From: Bryobacter sp.
GTDB lineage: Bacteria > Acidobacteriota > Terriglobia > Bryobacterales > Bryobacteraceae
DNA: 64,000 nucleotides
Reading direction: 5' to 3'
Assembly (NCBI GenBank): GCA_022843625.1
Contig: JALHNH010000011.1
Coordinates: 1 to 64,000 of the forward strand
Part shown: positions 41,999 through 50,968 of the stretch, one piece after another
How the letters are laid out: each line of letters starts with the position of its first letter
Position numbering within the stretch: position 1 is the first letter of the stretch
The notes under the pieces: generated by a model
What the model saw: the letters and a program-made list of their open reading frames with translations, nothing else
Database searches by the model: none
Told to the model about the DNA's origin: nothing
Program-made: the position numbers and the translations under genes

Positions 41999-42415
41999 TT
42001 ATGACAATGCTCGTGAATTGGAAGCGAACCCGGGGCGTCGTTTCAGCAGGAAAGCCAGGTATCCGCCGAGGAAAACATCGATTGATCCACAGAAACCGGG
42101 CCACCAGATGGGCATACCGGGATTCTCAATGAAGATGTGATGAACAGCGTCGAAGGCTCCATGGCCCACGAGAGCAACCACAATCAGCCAAAGACTTTTG
42201 CGGAAACCTGCCGCCGCAAGTACGAAAAAGGCGCACCCGATCAAAGCCTCAAGAGTGATCGCCAACATGGACTTGCCCATGACCGCAAACAAGCTGTAGT
42301 AGGTTGCAACTACACAAGCGACGGTTGGATAAAAGACGCGCTCACGATCAAATCCGGAGAACTTGGCAAAGGCGCACACTATGGCGCCAAGGGCAAACCC
42401 AATCAGGTATTCCAT
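41999..42415 (-). CDS. DUF6010-like membrane protein
   Basis: 138 residues from ATG 42415, which has a strong AGAGGAAG ribosome site. Four to five hydrophobic segments; the motif ALVGHGAFDAVHHIF and the C-terminal WWPGFCGSIDVFLGGYLAFLL match DUF6010 proteins. The His residues in GHGAFDAVHH suggest metal or heme binding, but no function is known. The ORF could extend nine codons upstream but the ribosome site settles the start. Confidence 0.75.
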   Translation of the reverse strand: MEYLIGFALGAIVCAFAKFSGFDRERVFYPTVACVVATYYSLFAVMGKSMLAITLEALIGCAFFVLAAAGFRKSLWLIVVALVGHGAFDAVHHIFIENPGMPIWWPGFCGSIDVFLGGYLAFLLKRRPGFASNSRALS

Positions 42416-42675
42416 GACTTCCTCTCTATTTGCTTGGAACAACTGTCGGTTATCTTACAGCCATCTGTACCCCCTCGCAAGATATGCCTCATAGTCGTAT
42501 CCGCACAGGGCAAAAAGCACGCGCTCTTCTAGCCGAAGCGAAACAGAACGAACGTAGGGAGCAACAGCAGCGCCCGCTCATTCGACAAGTACTACGCCCA
42601 GCTGAGCACAATCAGCAAGAACACCGGCCAACCACAGTTGCCGGTCTCGCCGCGCTTCCGCCAGAAATGCATTGG

Positions 42676-44037
42676 CTACTTTAAGGGCTTTGGTGGGGGA
42701 TCGAAGGCCAAGCGCAGGGTGAACTCGCGCCGCAGGAGAGCCAGGCTGAAAAGGCACTGAGCGGCCCCGGCTGAGACGGCCAGATACCAAAGTTGGGTAA
42801 GCGCAAAGCCTGAGCGATGCGAGAGCCAGAGTGCTGGGAAGACGAAGATCAGCAGCCGTAAGATCGAGCTGAGGAGAGCGGGCCAGGCGTTGCCCATTGC
42901 CTGGAACATCGCTGAGCTAGTGAACGTAAGGCCGAAGGCGAGGAAGCCCCAGGAGAGAATGCGCAGATAGTCTGTGGCGTAGGTGACGACTGGCGGGTCT
43001 GAGGTGAATATTCTCACCAGAGATTCTGGTGAGAGGTGGCAGAGGATGGTCATCACCGACATGAGGCTGACGGCCATGATTGCCGCAGATCGGAAGGTTT
43101 GACGGACACGATCGGCTTTCATGGCACCGAAGTTTTGAGCGGCCAGGGGAGAAGCAGCGAAGCTGACGGCCATGACCGGCAGGAAGAGGGATTGCATCAG
43201 ACGGACACCTACACCGAAGCCGGCTTGAGCGTCGGCCCCCTGATCACGGATGATGCTGTAGACGAAGGCCGAGTAGACGGCCATGATCAGGAATTCGCCA
43301 CCTGAGGGAAGACCAATACCGATGAGTCGCTTCCAGATTGCAATGCGGGGCGTGAAAGCGGCTTTGCTGAAGCGGACGAAGCTGGCGTGCCTTATGAAGT
43401 AGACCGAGAGAGCAGCGACGCCTGCGATGAGAGCGATGAGGGTGGCGAGGCCAGCGCCTTCTGTGCCCATCGGGATGCCTGTACCCCAGCCTACGATCAG
43501 GACTGGCGCGAGGATGGCGTTGATTGCAACAGTAAGCACCTGGACGACCATGGTGGGCTTGACGACACCGGTGGCGCGCAGGGCGGAGCTCATCGAAACT
43601 AGCGCGAACTGTATGGCAAATGCAGGGACCAGGTATTTCAAATAGCCTTTTGCGGCGACGAGAGTTGCGGCATCGGCGCTGAGCCAGCGACAATACGAGT
43701 CCTGGAAAATCAAGCCAAAGGCGAGGAAGGTAAATCCAAGCACAACCGAGAGCAAACAGGATTGGTCAAAGACGGACTGGGCATCGGATGGGTCCCGCCG
43801 GCCTGCGGCCTGGGCGATCAGACTTGTAGTGCCAACGCCAAGCATCTGGGTGAGCGCGAGGATGACCATCATGAGATTGCCGGCCAGACCGACGCCGGCG
43901 ATGGCAGCGCCGCCGAGAGATGAGACGAAGTAAAGGTCTACAAGGAAGTAAAGAGTCTGGACGACCATGCTTACCGCGATGAAGGAGGCTAGCTCGATCA
44001 AGTGGCGGGGGATGGAGCCCTGAGTGAGATCTTTCAC
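42676..44037 (-). CDS. MATE-family efflux transporter
   Basis: 453 residues with twelve predicted TMs in two six-helix halves. N-terminal IPRHLIELASFIAVSMVVQTLYFLVDLYFVSSLGGAAIAGVGLAGNL and GVGTTSLIAQAAGRRD are typical of MATE proteins, which export drugs and metabolites by H+ or Na+ antiport. It follows a downstream region of about 260 bp with no gene. The upstream serine hydrolase gene ends 10 bp before it, so the two may be co-transcribed. Confidence 0.92.
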   Translation of the reverse strand: MKDLTQGSIPRHLIELASFIAVSMVVQTLYFLVDLYFVSSLGGAAIAGVGLAGNLMMVILALTQMLGVGTTSLIAQAAGRRDPSDAQSVFDQSCLLSVVLGFTFLAFGLIFQDSYCRWLSADAATLVAAKGYLKYLVPAFAIQFALVSMSSALRATGVVKPTMVVQVLTVAINAILAPVLIVGWGTGIPMGTEGAGLATLIALIAGVAALSVYFIRHASFVRFSKAAFTPRIAIWKRLIGIGLPSGGEFLIMAVYSAFVYSIIRDQGADAQAGFGVGVRLMQSLFLPVMAVSFAASPLAAQNFGAMKADRVRQTFRSAAIMAVSLMSVMTILCHLSPESLVRIFTSDPPVVTYATDYLRILSWGFLAFGLTFTSSAMFQAMGNAWPALLSSILRLLIFVFPALWLSHRSGFALTQLWYLAVSAGAAQCLFSLALLRREFTLRLAFDPPPKPLK

Positions 44038-44046
44038 CGCCTGAGT

Positions 44047-45189
44047 TTAACGCAGGCTGATGGTGCGATAAACTGCCTGCTCAAAGTCGTTGAGGAGCCC
44101 CGTGGCTTCCTTGTCGACGAAGGGCAGGAACTGCATGAGGAGTACGGCACAAAGGTCGCGCGCAGGGTCAATCCAGAAAAATGTGTTGTAGAGGCCGGCC
44201 CAGGCGAGGCTGGCGGCCGAGCGGCCACCGTCGTAAGCCTCCGGGTTGATGCGGAAGCCAAATCCCCATTTGGCGTCGTGACCAGGTTGGAGGTCGACAT
44301 CGCTTGACCGATTTGGCCGGAATGATTTCATTGGGACGGCAGTGAGAGTGCCAATCTGGTTGACCTTCATCTGCTCGACGGTTGCAGGCTGGAGGATAGG
44401 TTTGCCCTTAAGGCTGAGGCCCTGATTGAGGATCATCTGCATAAAGCGCACATAGTCGCCTGCTGTGGAGAATAGACCTCCGCCACCGTTGAAAAAGATG
44501 GGCGGATCCGGTAGCTTGCGTTGCTCCTGCTGCAAGTCGCCGTAGCTGTTGCGCCGGTGGTTGGTAACGAGGCGATCGAATTTGAAGGCGGGCAGGATGA
44601 AGCTGGTGTCCTCCATGGCGAGAGGACCAAAGATATTTTGCTGGAAGTAGTCTTCGAGGGACATTCCACTCAGGCGCTGCACGAGACGACCGGCCCAATC
44701 GATACCTTGCCCGTATTGCCAGCGCTCGCCGGGTTCGAAGATGAGCGGGCTGGGCACATTGCTGGAATCCGGAACTGCAGATGTATATCGAAACATGGCT
44801 TCGTCCCATGTGTCGTAACAGAAGCCTGAGGTATGGGTGAGCAAGTGGCGCAGAGTGACCTCAGTAGCCGCCGGGCGAAGAGACGGCTGACCGCTCGAAT
44901 CGAAGCCCTGGAGGATCTGGATCTTTTTAAGTGCAGGAAGGTAGTGGGAAACGGCTTCGTCGAGATTGACCCTACCCTGTTCCACGAGTTGGAGGGCAGC
45001 CACGGTGGTAATGGGCTTGGTCATCGACATGATTTGAAAGATGCTGTCAGAACTGACAGGCGAACCGGAGGAATCCCGCCGTCCGAAGGCACCACGGTAG
45101 AGCGTCTGCTGGTGGCTGGCCAGCATTGCAACAACTGCGGGGATTTTTCGCCGGGCAATGCCTGAGCGAAGTACCTCATCGAGAATCAT
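44047..45189 (-). CDS. Class C beta-lactamase-related serine hydrolase
   Basis: 380 residues. SMTK (Ser55-Lys58) is the SxxK active site, and the Tyr of ERWQYGQGIDW sits where the YxN motif is expected, with Gln-Gly in place of the usual Asn spacing. LRHLLTHTSGF is the typical family segment. No signal peptide, so a cytoplasmic esterase or transpeptidase-like role is more likely than beta-lactam resistance. Located between the POT transporter (37 bp upstream) and the MATE transporter. Confidence 0.88.
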   Translation of the reverse strand: MILDEVLRSGIARRKIPAVVAMLASHQQTLYRGAFGRRDSSGSPVSSDSIFQIMSMTKPITTVAALQLVEQGRVNLDEAVSHYLPALKKIQILQGFDSSGQPSLRPAATEVTLRHLLTHTSGFCYDTWDEAMFRYTSAVPDSSNVPSPLIFEPGERWQYGQGIDWAGRLVQRLSGMSLEDYFQQNIFGPLAMEDTSFILPAFKFDRLVTNHRRNSYGDLQQEQRKLPDPPIFFNGGGGLFSTAGDYVRFMQMILNQGLSLKGKPILQPATVEQMKVNQIGTLTAVPMKSFRPNRSSDVDLQPGHDAKWGFGFRINPEAYDGGRSAASLAWAGLYNTFFWIDPARDLCAVLLMQFLPFVDKEATGLLNDFEQAVYRTISLR

Positions 45190-45228
45190 GCAAGTACCGA
45201 TGCTACTACGGCGAGAAAGCTTGGGGTG

Positions 45229-46569
45229 TCAGGAGTTGTGATGAAGAACGCGGTTGAGATAACGAGCGCAGAGGAGGAGAAGGAGTGCGCCGGTGGCTGC
45301 AATTGCGGCGTGACTTCCCCAAAATATTGCCGGGCCCATGCTTTGATAAGAGGCCGCCAGACGGCCAACGATGTTACTTGCTCCAAAGAGGCACATGAAA
45401 GCAAGGCCCATCATGGTGGAGTTGATGCTGGCTGGAGCGGTACGAGAGATGAGAGCGAGAAAGGTGGGCCAAGCAAACATGAAGGAGACGCCGAGAGTGG
45501 CGGAGTAGGCGAGGGGCCAAAGCGCTGAAACACGTTCGGCACCGGAGGTGATAGAAGCGAAGACCAGAAGCAGGTTGGCGAGAACAGAGAGAAGGATGCC
45601 GATTCCGATCTTGGAGATGTCGCCGGGTTCATTGCCTCGGGAAGCTTGCCATTTCCAGAGGCCAAAGAGCAGGGGAGTGCAAAGAATGCAACTGATGGAA
45701 TCTACACTGCTGAACCAGGCGATCGGGATCTGAAAGGTGCCCACTTGTGTCCACACGTGGCTCTGTACCCATAGTGGGAAGACATTATAGATTTGGACAT
45801 AGGCAATCATCATAAAGAGAATAAGAACCATGACAGCAATCAGGGCGGCAGTAGTTTGCCGGTCTTGCTGAGTGAAGGGTGTGGCCCCGGTTGTGACTTT
45901 AGCCACACGTTGGGGAAGATGTCGATAACCGTAGAGGTAGGTCGCCAGCCCGGCGAGCATGAAGATGCCGGCGATGCCGAAGCCGTAGTGCCAGCCGTAA
46001 CGATCGGCGAGATAGCCGCAAAGGATTGGGCCGAAGACGGAGCCGGTGTTGATGCCTGTGCTGAAGAGGGTGAAGCCGTGGGAGCGGAGGGTTTCGTCGT
46101 CAGGCGGATAGAGGGCACCTACCTGAGCGGAGATGTTGCCCTTCAAGAAGCCGGATCCGATGACGAGGAGGAGAAGTGCGGCGAGGAAGGACTGCTCGAA
46201 GGCCATGGCCAGATGGCCAGCGGTCATGGCCAAAGCGCCCACCACAACGGCAGTGCGCTGGCCAAGCCAGCGGTCTGCAACGAGGCCGCCAAGGACGGGA
46301 GTGAAATAGACGAAGCCCGCATAGAGGCCAAAGATCTGGGAAGCGAGGGCCTGTGTCGACAGGGGGCCGAAGATCGATTCGATTGCCGAGCGGAGAGATT
46401 GAAAACCCGCAATGTTTTCGACGTGTCCGGGGAGGAGGAGGTGGTTGACCATGTAGAGCATGAGCAGGGCGGTCATGCCGTAGTATGAAAAGCGTTCCCA
46501 TAGCTCCGTGATCGCGAGGAAGAAGAGGCCTTTGGGGTGGCGCAGGAGGGTGGATGTCACGGGTTGCAC
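45229..46569 (-). CDS. POT/PTR-family proton-dependent peptide transporter
   Basis: 446 residues, twelve TMs. The E..ERF.YYG motif is present in LFFLAITELWERFSYYGMTALLMLYM, as are TPVLGGLVADRWLGQR and SGFLKGNISAQVGALY. POT proteins import di- and tripeptides with protons. It heads a possible minus-strand unit with the serine hydrolase and MATE genes, and is divergent from the cytochrome gene at 46639. A dipeptidase is encoded 11 kb away. Confidence 0.92.
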   Translation of the reverse strand: MQPVTSTLLRHPKGLFFLAITELWERFSYYGMTALLMLYMVNHLLLPGHVENIAGFQSLRSAIESIFGPLSTQALASQIFGLYAGFVYFTPVLGGLVADRWLGQRTAVVVGALAMTAGHLAMAFEQSFLAALLLLVIGSGFLKGNISAQVGALYPPDDETLRSHGFTLFSTGINTGSVFGPILCGYLADRYGWHYGFGIAGIFMLAGLATYLYGYRHLPQRVAKVTTGATPFTQQDRQTTAALIAVMVLILFMMIAYVQIYNVFPLWVQSHVWTQVGTFQIPIAWFSSVDSISCILCTPLLFGLWKWQASRGNEPGDISKIGIGILLSVLANLLLVFASITSGAERVSALWPLAYSATLGVSFMFAWPTFLALISRTAPASINSTMMGLAFMCLFGASNIVGRLAASYQSMGPAIFWGSHAAIAATGALLLLLCARYLNRVLHHNS

Positions 46570-46638
46570 CAGAGTATCGCGGAATGCAAATCAATTGATC
46601 GTTGTGGTTAAGAAATCTCGCTTTGTAGGATAGGGACT

Positions 46639-48402
46639 ATGTTTAAAAGAATTGCGGTTTTACTGCTGGCTCTAATTGTGGTTGGTGCCGGGGTGGTGGC
46701 TTATCCCAGGCTGAAGCAGTTGCGTGTGGTGACGCCGGAGTATCAAGCGCCGGGCCAGTTGGTGAAGCTGGAGCAGGGTTGGAATGATGCGCAGCGGATG
46801 CAGTATCATCATACGGCCCAGGGGACAAGGCTGGTACGTTATGACTGGTTTCTTGCACTGGAGCAGCCCTGCTTTTTGGGTTGTGAGCCGTTTGCAAGGC
46901 AGGAGTATCTGGGGCGCTTTGGATTTCTGGCCGGGGATCGAGATTCCAAGCTGAATCCCGATGGGTTGCCCGTTGGACTGGCCAGGCAAACAGACTTCGC
47001 AGACCCGGTGAGCGGAAAGACGTACCCAGTACTGGGGCTGACATGCGCGGCTTGCCATACAGGGGAGTTGCACTACAAGAACTACGCTGTGCGGATTGAA
47101 GGCGGAGTGGCGATGATACAGCCCACCGAGTTTCAGAAGGCGCTGGGGATCGCGCTGGTGATGACCGATATGCTGCCGTGGCGGTATAGCAAGTTTGCCG
47201 AGAAGGTGCTGGGGCCGCAGGCGACTGAAGCTGACCGAGCGACGCTGAAGGCAGAATTTGGCGCGTTTATCGCCAAGGCGAAAGAAGAACTGGCACTGGT
47301 GCAGAGCAGGAATCTGTATCCGAATGACGCTGGTTTTGGGCGGACCGATGCTCTGACACGAATCGGGAATCAGGTGTTTGGAGCAGATATGCAGAAGCCG
47401 GAAAACTACGTGCAGGCCAATGCGCCGGTGAGGTTTCCTCAGGTGTGGGATGCGTCGTGGTTTACGTGGGTACAGTACAATTCGTCGATTGCAGATCCGC
47501 TGGTGCGTAATATCGGAGAGGCGCTGGGCGTGAGAGCGATGGCGAAGTTGTACGGGCCAGATGCCACAGAGTTTAAGAGCAGTGTGAGCATGAATGGCTT
47601 GAAGACGCTGGAGGATTTGCTCTCCGGGCCAGAGCCTTACGCGGGGTTGCAATCGCCCAAGTGGCCTTCGGTCTTCCCTGCCCTGGACAGGGCAAAGGTG
47701 GCTGCAGGTGCTGCTCTGTACGAGAAACATTGCGAAGGTTGCCATATGCCGTCGATTGAGAAACTGAAGGCGGACCTAGGATCGGCAGCACCGAAATTTT
47801 GGGTGACAAATTCCAGCGGCAAGCGATTTCTCGATTTGCTGGATGTGCAGGTGGTGGATGTGGGAACGGATGGCCGTGCGGCATTGGATTTTATCGCGCG
47901 ATCGGCCGATAGCGGGGATCTTGGGAAGGGTCGCATTTCCGCCGGAGTTGGACTGGAAGTGGTGACCAAGGGGATTCGGGACCAGTTTTTTGTGAAGGCT
48001 GGATACACGGCAGAGCAGAAGGCGGAGTGGCTGGGGTATCGGGAAGAGAATGCAGCAGCGGTGCGATCCAAGCCGATTTATAAAGCTCGACCGCTCAATG
48101 GAGTGTGGGCGATTGCGCCTTACTTGCACAATGGGTCGGTGCCTAGTCTGTATGAGTTGCTGGCATCGAAAGAGCAGCGCGGGAAGCCGGAGTTCTGGCT
48201 GGGCAGCAAGCAGTTCGACCCGGTAAAGGTGGGTTATGAGCAGAAGCAACTTGAAGGCGGTACGCGGTTTGATTATTCATTGCCAGGGAACAGCAATGCG
48301 GGGCATTGGTTTCAGGACGGACCTCGTGGGCGAGGAGTGGTTGGACCTGCGCTGAGTGACGCCCAGAGATGGGCTTTAGTTGAATATTTGAAATCACTTT
48401 AA
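46639..48402 (+). CDS. Membrane-anchored di-heme cytochrome c, RoxA/MauG-like
   Basis: 587 residues. N-terminal anchor (about 2-22), two CxxCH heme sites: CAACH at residue 136 and CEGCH at 365, and a C-terminal RPLNGVWAIAPYLHNGSVPSLYELL segment typical of di-heme cytochrome c peroxidase/RoxA-type proteins. This superfamily reduces peroxide or oxidises organic substrates in the periplasm. Which one applies here cannot be told. It is divergent from the POT gene, with about 70 bp between starts. Confidence 0.85.
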   Translation: MFKRIAVLLLALIVVGAGVVAYPRLKQLRVVTPEYQAPGQLVKLEQGWNDAQRMQYHHTAQGTRLVRYDWFLALEQPCFLGCEPFARQEYLGRFGFLAGDRDSKLNPDGLPVGLARQTDFADPVSGKTYPVLGLTCAACHTGELHYKNYAVRIEGGVAMIQPTEFQKALGIALVMTDMLPWRYSKFAEKVLGPQATEADRATLKAEFGAFIAKAKEELALVQSRNLYPNDAGFGRTDALTRIGNQVFGADMQKPENYVQANAPVRFPQVWDASWFTWVQYNSSIADPLVRNIGEALGVRAMAKLYGPDATEFKSSVSMNGLKTLEDLLSGPEPYAGLQSPKWPSVFPALDRAKVAAGAALYEKHCEGCHMPSIEKLKADLGSAAPKFWVTNSSGKRFLDLLDVQVVDVGTDGRAALDFIARSADSGDLGKGRISAGVGLEVVTKGIRDQFFVKAGYTAEQKAEWLGYREENAAAVRSKPIYKARPLNGVWAIAPYLHNGSVPSLYELLASKEQRGKPEFWLGSKQFDPVKVGYEQKQLEGGTRFDYSLPGNSNAGHWFQDGPRGRGVVGPALSDAQRWALVEYLKSL

Positions 48403-48448
48403 GGACTTTAGACCCGGATGACCTTGAAGAACTTTAATTGAATCTTAA

Positions 48449-48485
48449 GGACAGGAGTAGGACTGTACGGGTAATATTCGTACAG
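48449..48485 (+). promoter_or_regulatory. Candidate promoter with inverted repeat for the 48527 gene
   Basis: AGGACA (48448-48453) and TAATAT (48472-48477) fit a promoter with an 18-bp spacer. The -10 lies inside an inverted repeat, CTGTACG (48463-48469) and CGTACAG (48479-48485), separated by 9 bp, which could be an operator or an RNA hairpin at the transcript start. Confidence 0.4.
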
Positions 48486-48526
48486 CGCGTTAATCGCTGC
48501 TGAATGAATTAGGAGAAAAAATACCA

Positions 48527-48673
48527 ATGAAAAAGTTCGCATCTTTGCTGCTCACCCTGTCCCTCGTGATGGGCGTTGCCACCGTGTCCTTCGCTCAGGA
48601 TGCCCCCAAGAAGGAAGAGGAAGGCAAGAAGAAGAAGAAGAAGAAAACGGCGGAAGAAAAGAAGCCTGCATAA
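48527..48673 (+). CDS. Tiny secreted lysine-rich protein
   Basis: 48 residues. Signal peptide MKKFASLLLTLSLVMGVATVSFAQ, then a mature tail of about 24 residues, DAPKKEEEGKKKKKKKTAEEKKPA, almost all Lys and Glu. AGGAGA lies 10 bp upstream and a strong terminator follows, so this is a well-formed gene. Small charged exported proteins of this kind are frequent in Acidobacteriota; the role is unknown (cell-surface charge, or binding of acidic polymers, are guesses). Confidence 0.75.
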   Translation: MKKFASLLLTLSLVMGVATVSFAQDAPKKEEEGKKKKKKKTAEEKKPA

Positions 48674-48709
48674 GGTACTTCTCCTTTAGTCTTTCGACTT
48701 TATAAAAGT

Positions 48710-48754
48710 AAATGCCGCGCTTGGGCTGATGCCCTCGCGCGGCATTTGCTTTTA
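48710..48754 (+). terminator. Strong bidirectional terminator
   Basis: Stem 48710-48720 (AAATGCCGCGC) paired with 48737-48747, with an inner GGGC/GCCC helix (48723-48726 with 48731-48734) and GCTTTT after it. It ends the 48527 transcript, and with A-rich sequence on the other side it also ends the minus-strand housekeeping operon, whose last stop codon is at 48752. Confidence 0.88.
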
Positions 48755-49843
48755 TAGGAGGCTGTCGCGGCGCTGCTTCTCGAGTAGCTTGACGATCTGG
48801 CCGACATTTTGGGCTTTGTCACGGTCGAGAACGAGAAGCGCGTCGGGGGTATCGACGACGACGAGGTTCTTTACACCGAGCATAGCTACGAGTTTGCCGG
48901 GGGCATCGACGTAGTTGCCAGTGCTGTCGTTGAAGATGGCTTCGCCGCGTGAGGCATTGCCCTCTGAGTCGTGCTTCTGGAGGTCATAGACGGCGTTCCA
49001 GGAGCCGACGTCATTCCAGCCGAAGTCCGGGGCTGGGACGCTGAGGATGCCTTTTTCTTTTTCAAGGACAGCGTAATCGATCGAGATGTCTTCGCAGAGT
49101 GGGAAGACGCGGGAGAGTTCGGGGAAGAAATCGGGGCTGAGGAAGGGAGGGAGCCCGCGGATGAGCTTGGAGGTCTTGGGCAGGTGATTGTCTAGCGCTT
49201 CGAGGAGGCGCGAGGCCTGCCAGAAGAACATACCTGCGTTCCAGTAGTAGTTGCCGGACTTGAGGAATTTCTTAGCATTGGCGAGGTCTGGCTTTTCACA
49301 GAAGCGGGTGATCGGGACTGTTTCGAGGCTGCCGAAGGCGGTCTTCTTGGGGAACTCGATGTAGCCATAGCCGGTTTCCGGATAGCGGGGCTTGATGCCG
49401 AGGACGACCATTTCACCCTGGGAGGCAGCGCGGAAGGCGGGGCGGACAGCGCGCAGGTAGATGGCGGGACGAGAAATGATGTGGTCGGCCGGAAAGATAC
49501 CGAGGACGGCCCCGGGATCGAGCGAATGCAGCATGTGGCAGGCAAGGCCGATGGCTGGCGCAGTGTTGCGCTGTGCGGGCTCGGCGAGGATCTGGCGCTT
49601 GGGGACTTCGGGGAGTTGCCTTGAGATTTCGTCTTTGAGAAATTCGTTAGTGAGGATCCAGATGCGCTCTGGTGGGAGCAGAGGCCGGAGACGGTCGACC
49701 GTTTGCTGAATCAGGCTGCGCTCGCCAAAGAAATTGAGGACCTGCTTGGCTTTGGCTTTGCGGCTACGAGGCCAAAATCGGGTGCCACGACCGCCGGCAA
49801 GGATGAGGCCGTAGTAGTTGGTGCGCGAGGTGGTGTTTACCAT
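48752..49843 (-). CDS. manC: Mannose-1-phosphate guanylyltransferase
   Basis: 363 residues from ATG 49843. Nucleotidyltransferase motif LILAGGRGTRFWPRSR, KQVLNFFGERSLIQQT, FPADHII, GYGYIEF, FCEKPDLANAKKFLKSGNYYWNAGMFFW and NDVGSWNAVYDL are diagnostic. It makes GDP-mannose from mannose 1-phosphate for glycans. There is no fused isomerase domain, so it is the short form. The ORF could start earlier, but that part overlaps lepB. It is the last gene of the operon, 8 bp after lepB. Confidence 0.93.
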   Translation of the reverse strand: MVNTTSRTNYYGLILAGGRGTRFWPRSRKAKAKQVLNFFGERSLIQQTVDRLRPLLPPERIWILTNEFLKDEISRQLPEVPKRQILAEPAQRNTAPAIGLACHMLHSLDPGAVLGIFPADHIISRPAIYLRAVRPAFRAASQGEMVVLGIKPRYPETGYGYIEFPKKTAFGSLETVPITRFCEKPDLANAKKFLKSGNYYWNAGMFFWQASRLLEALDNHLPKTSKLIRGLPPFLSPDFFPELSRVFPLCEDISIDYAVLEKEKGILSVPAPDFGWNDVGSWNAVYDLQKHDSEGNASRGEAIFNDSTGNYVDAPGKLVAMLGVKNLVVVDTPDALLVLDRDKAQNVGQIVKLLEKQRRDSLL

Positions 49844-49851
49844 GTGGTTTG

Positions 49852-50673
49852 TTACTGGAGAGGATAGCCACGGACGAGTTGGAAGGTGCGCTTCCAGCGG
49901 GTCTTGGAGAAGAAGTTGAGTGCGAGGTCCTGAAGGTGCTCCGGGTTGATGGGACTGCCGGCGAGGCGGTCTGTCGAGGACTCGTAGGACCAATAGATAA
50001 TTAGAGGCTTGCCGATTACGTTTTCGCGGGGAACGAAGCCCCAGTAACGGCTGTCGAGAGAGGAATCGCGGTTGTCGCCCATGGCGAAGATGCAATTATC
50101 GGGAACGATCACTTCGCCGTTCTTGACATGCTTGTTGAGCATTTCTTCTGCGCCCGGGTAGACGCGCATGTTGGGTTCGGAGGGGAAGTTGTCGCGGTAG
50201 GAATCGAAGTAGTCGGTCTTGTGGAATTTGTAAGGTTCCTGGACAGGCTTTCCGTTGAGGATCAGTTGCTTGTTTTCGACCTTGATACGATCTCCAGCGA
50301 CGCCGATGGCGCGTTTGACGAAGGTCTGCTTGATGTCTTCAGGATATCGGAAGACGATGATGTCGCCGCGTTTAACGTCCTGGTAGGGAAGCAGGTATTG
50401 GGAAACCGGGCCCTTGGGGGAATAGGCGAGTTTATCGACCAGGAGGTGGTCGCCGATGAGGAGGGTGTCTTCCATCGAACCGGTAGGAATGACAAAGGCC
50501 TGGACTAGCGAAGTGGTTGCGAAGAGAAGGAGCAGGACGGTGACCGTCCATTCGGCAATGGTACCGCGCTGAGTTTCAGCCAGGGAAAGCCGGGCCGCGT
50601 TCCAACGCTCGAATGCGCTTTTGTTTGATGGGGGCGTAGTGGATGTGCTCAAAGGATCTTGCTCTCTAGTCAT
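49852..50673 (-). CDS. lepB: Signal peptidase I
   Basis: 273 residues. An N-terminal TM (about 41-60) precedes the catalytic domain with FVIPTGSMEDTL (Ser66) and KQTFVKRAIGVAGDRI (Lys120), plus FAMGDNRDSSLDSRYWG. It cleaves signal peptides from exported proteins, of which this window encodes many. The overlap of its start (8 bp) with the small membrane gene indicates coupled translation. A C-terminal extension (about 240-273) goes beyond the common core. Confidence 0.94.
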   Translation of the reverse strand: MTREQDPLSTSTTPPSNKSAFERWNAARLSLAETQRGTIAEWTVTVLLLLFATTSLVQAFVIPTGSMEDTLLIGDHLLVDKLAYSPKGPVSQYLLPYQDVKRGDIIVFRYPEDIKQTFVKRAIGVAGDRIKVENKQLILNGKPVQEPYKFHKTDYFDSYRDNFPSEPNMRVYPGAEEMLNKHVKNGEVIVPDNCIFAMGDNRDSSLDSRYWGFVPRENVIGKPLIIYWSYESSTDRLAGSPINPEHLQDLALNFFSKTRWKRTFQLVRGYPLQ

Positions 50674-50968
50674 TATCGTGGATTGAGGGTGGGTGTTGTC
50701 CGGAGTCCAGTTCTGTTGTGCCGGAAAAGCGACGGAGGTGGAAGGCCTCGATGACGCTGAAGTAGATGTTGATCAGACCGAAGCCGCTGATGGCACCCCG
50801 AAAATAGGGATTCATCCAGAAGATGCCCCATTCGGGACTGAGGTTGGCGAGCATGTTGGGCTTCCAATAATCGCTCCAGGGGAAAAAGAGCAGGAAGAGC
50901 CCGATCTCGAAGCAGAGGACGACGTAGAGGACACCCGAGAGTTTGTGATACCAGCGGTATTCAGTCAT
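50666..50968 (-). CDS. Small membrane protein between rnhB and lepB, unknown function
   Basis: 100 residues with two hydrophobic segments (about 10-30 and 55-75) and a conserved-looking aromatic-rich loop (PWSDYWKPNML). No named family. It overlaps rnhB by 4 bp (ATGA) and lepB by 8 bp, so it is part of the operon and probably expressed. Possibly a lineage-specific partner of LepB or a membrane scaffold. Confidence 0.65.
   Translation of the reverse strand: MTEYRWYHKLSGVLYVVLCFEIGLFLLFFPWSDYWKPNMLANLSPEWGIFWMNPYFRGAISGFGLINIYFSVIEAFHLRRFSGTTELDSGQHPPSIHDND

Noticed and set aside
42443..42675. Short frames between the DUF6010 and MATE genes
   Set aside because: No protein-like pattern or ribosome site.
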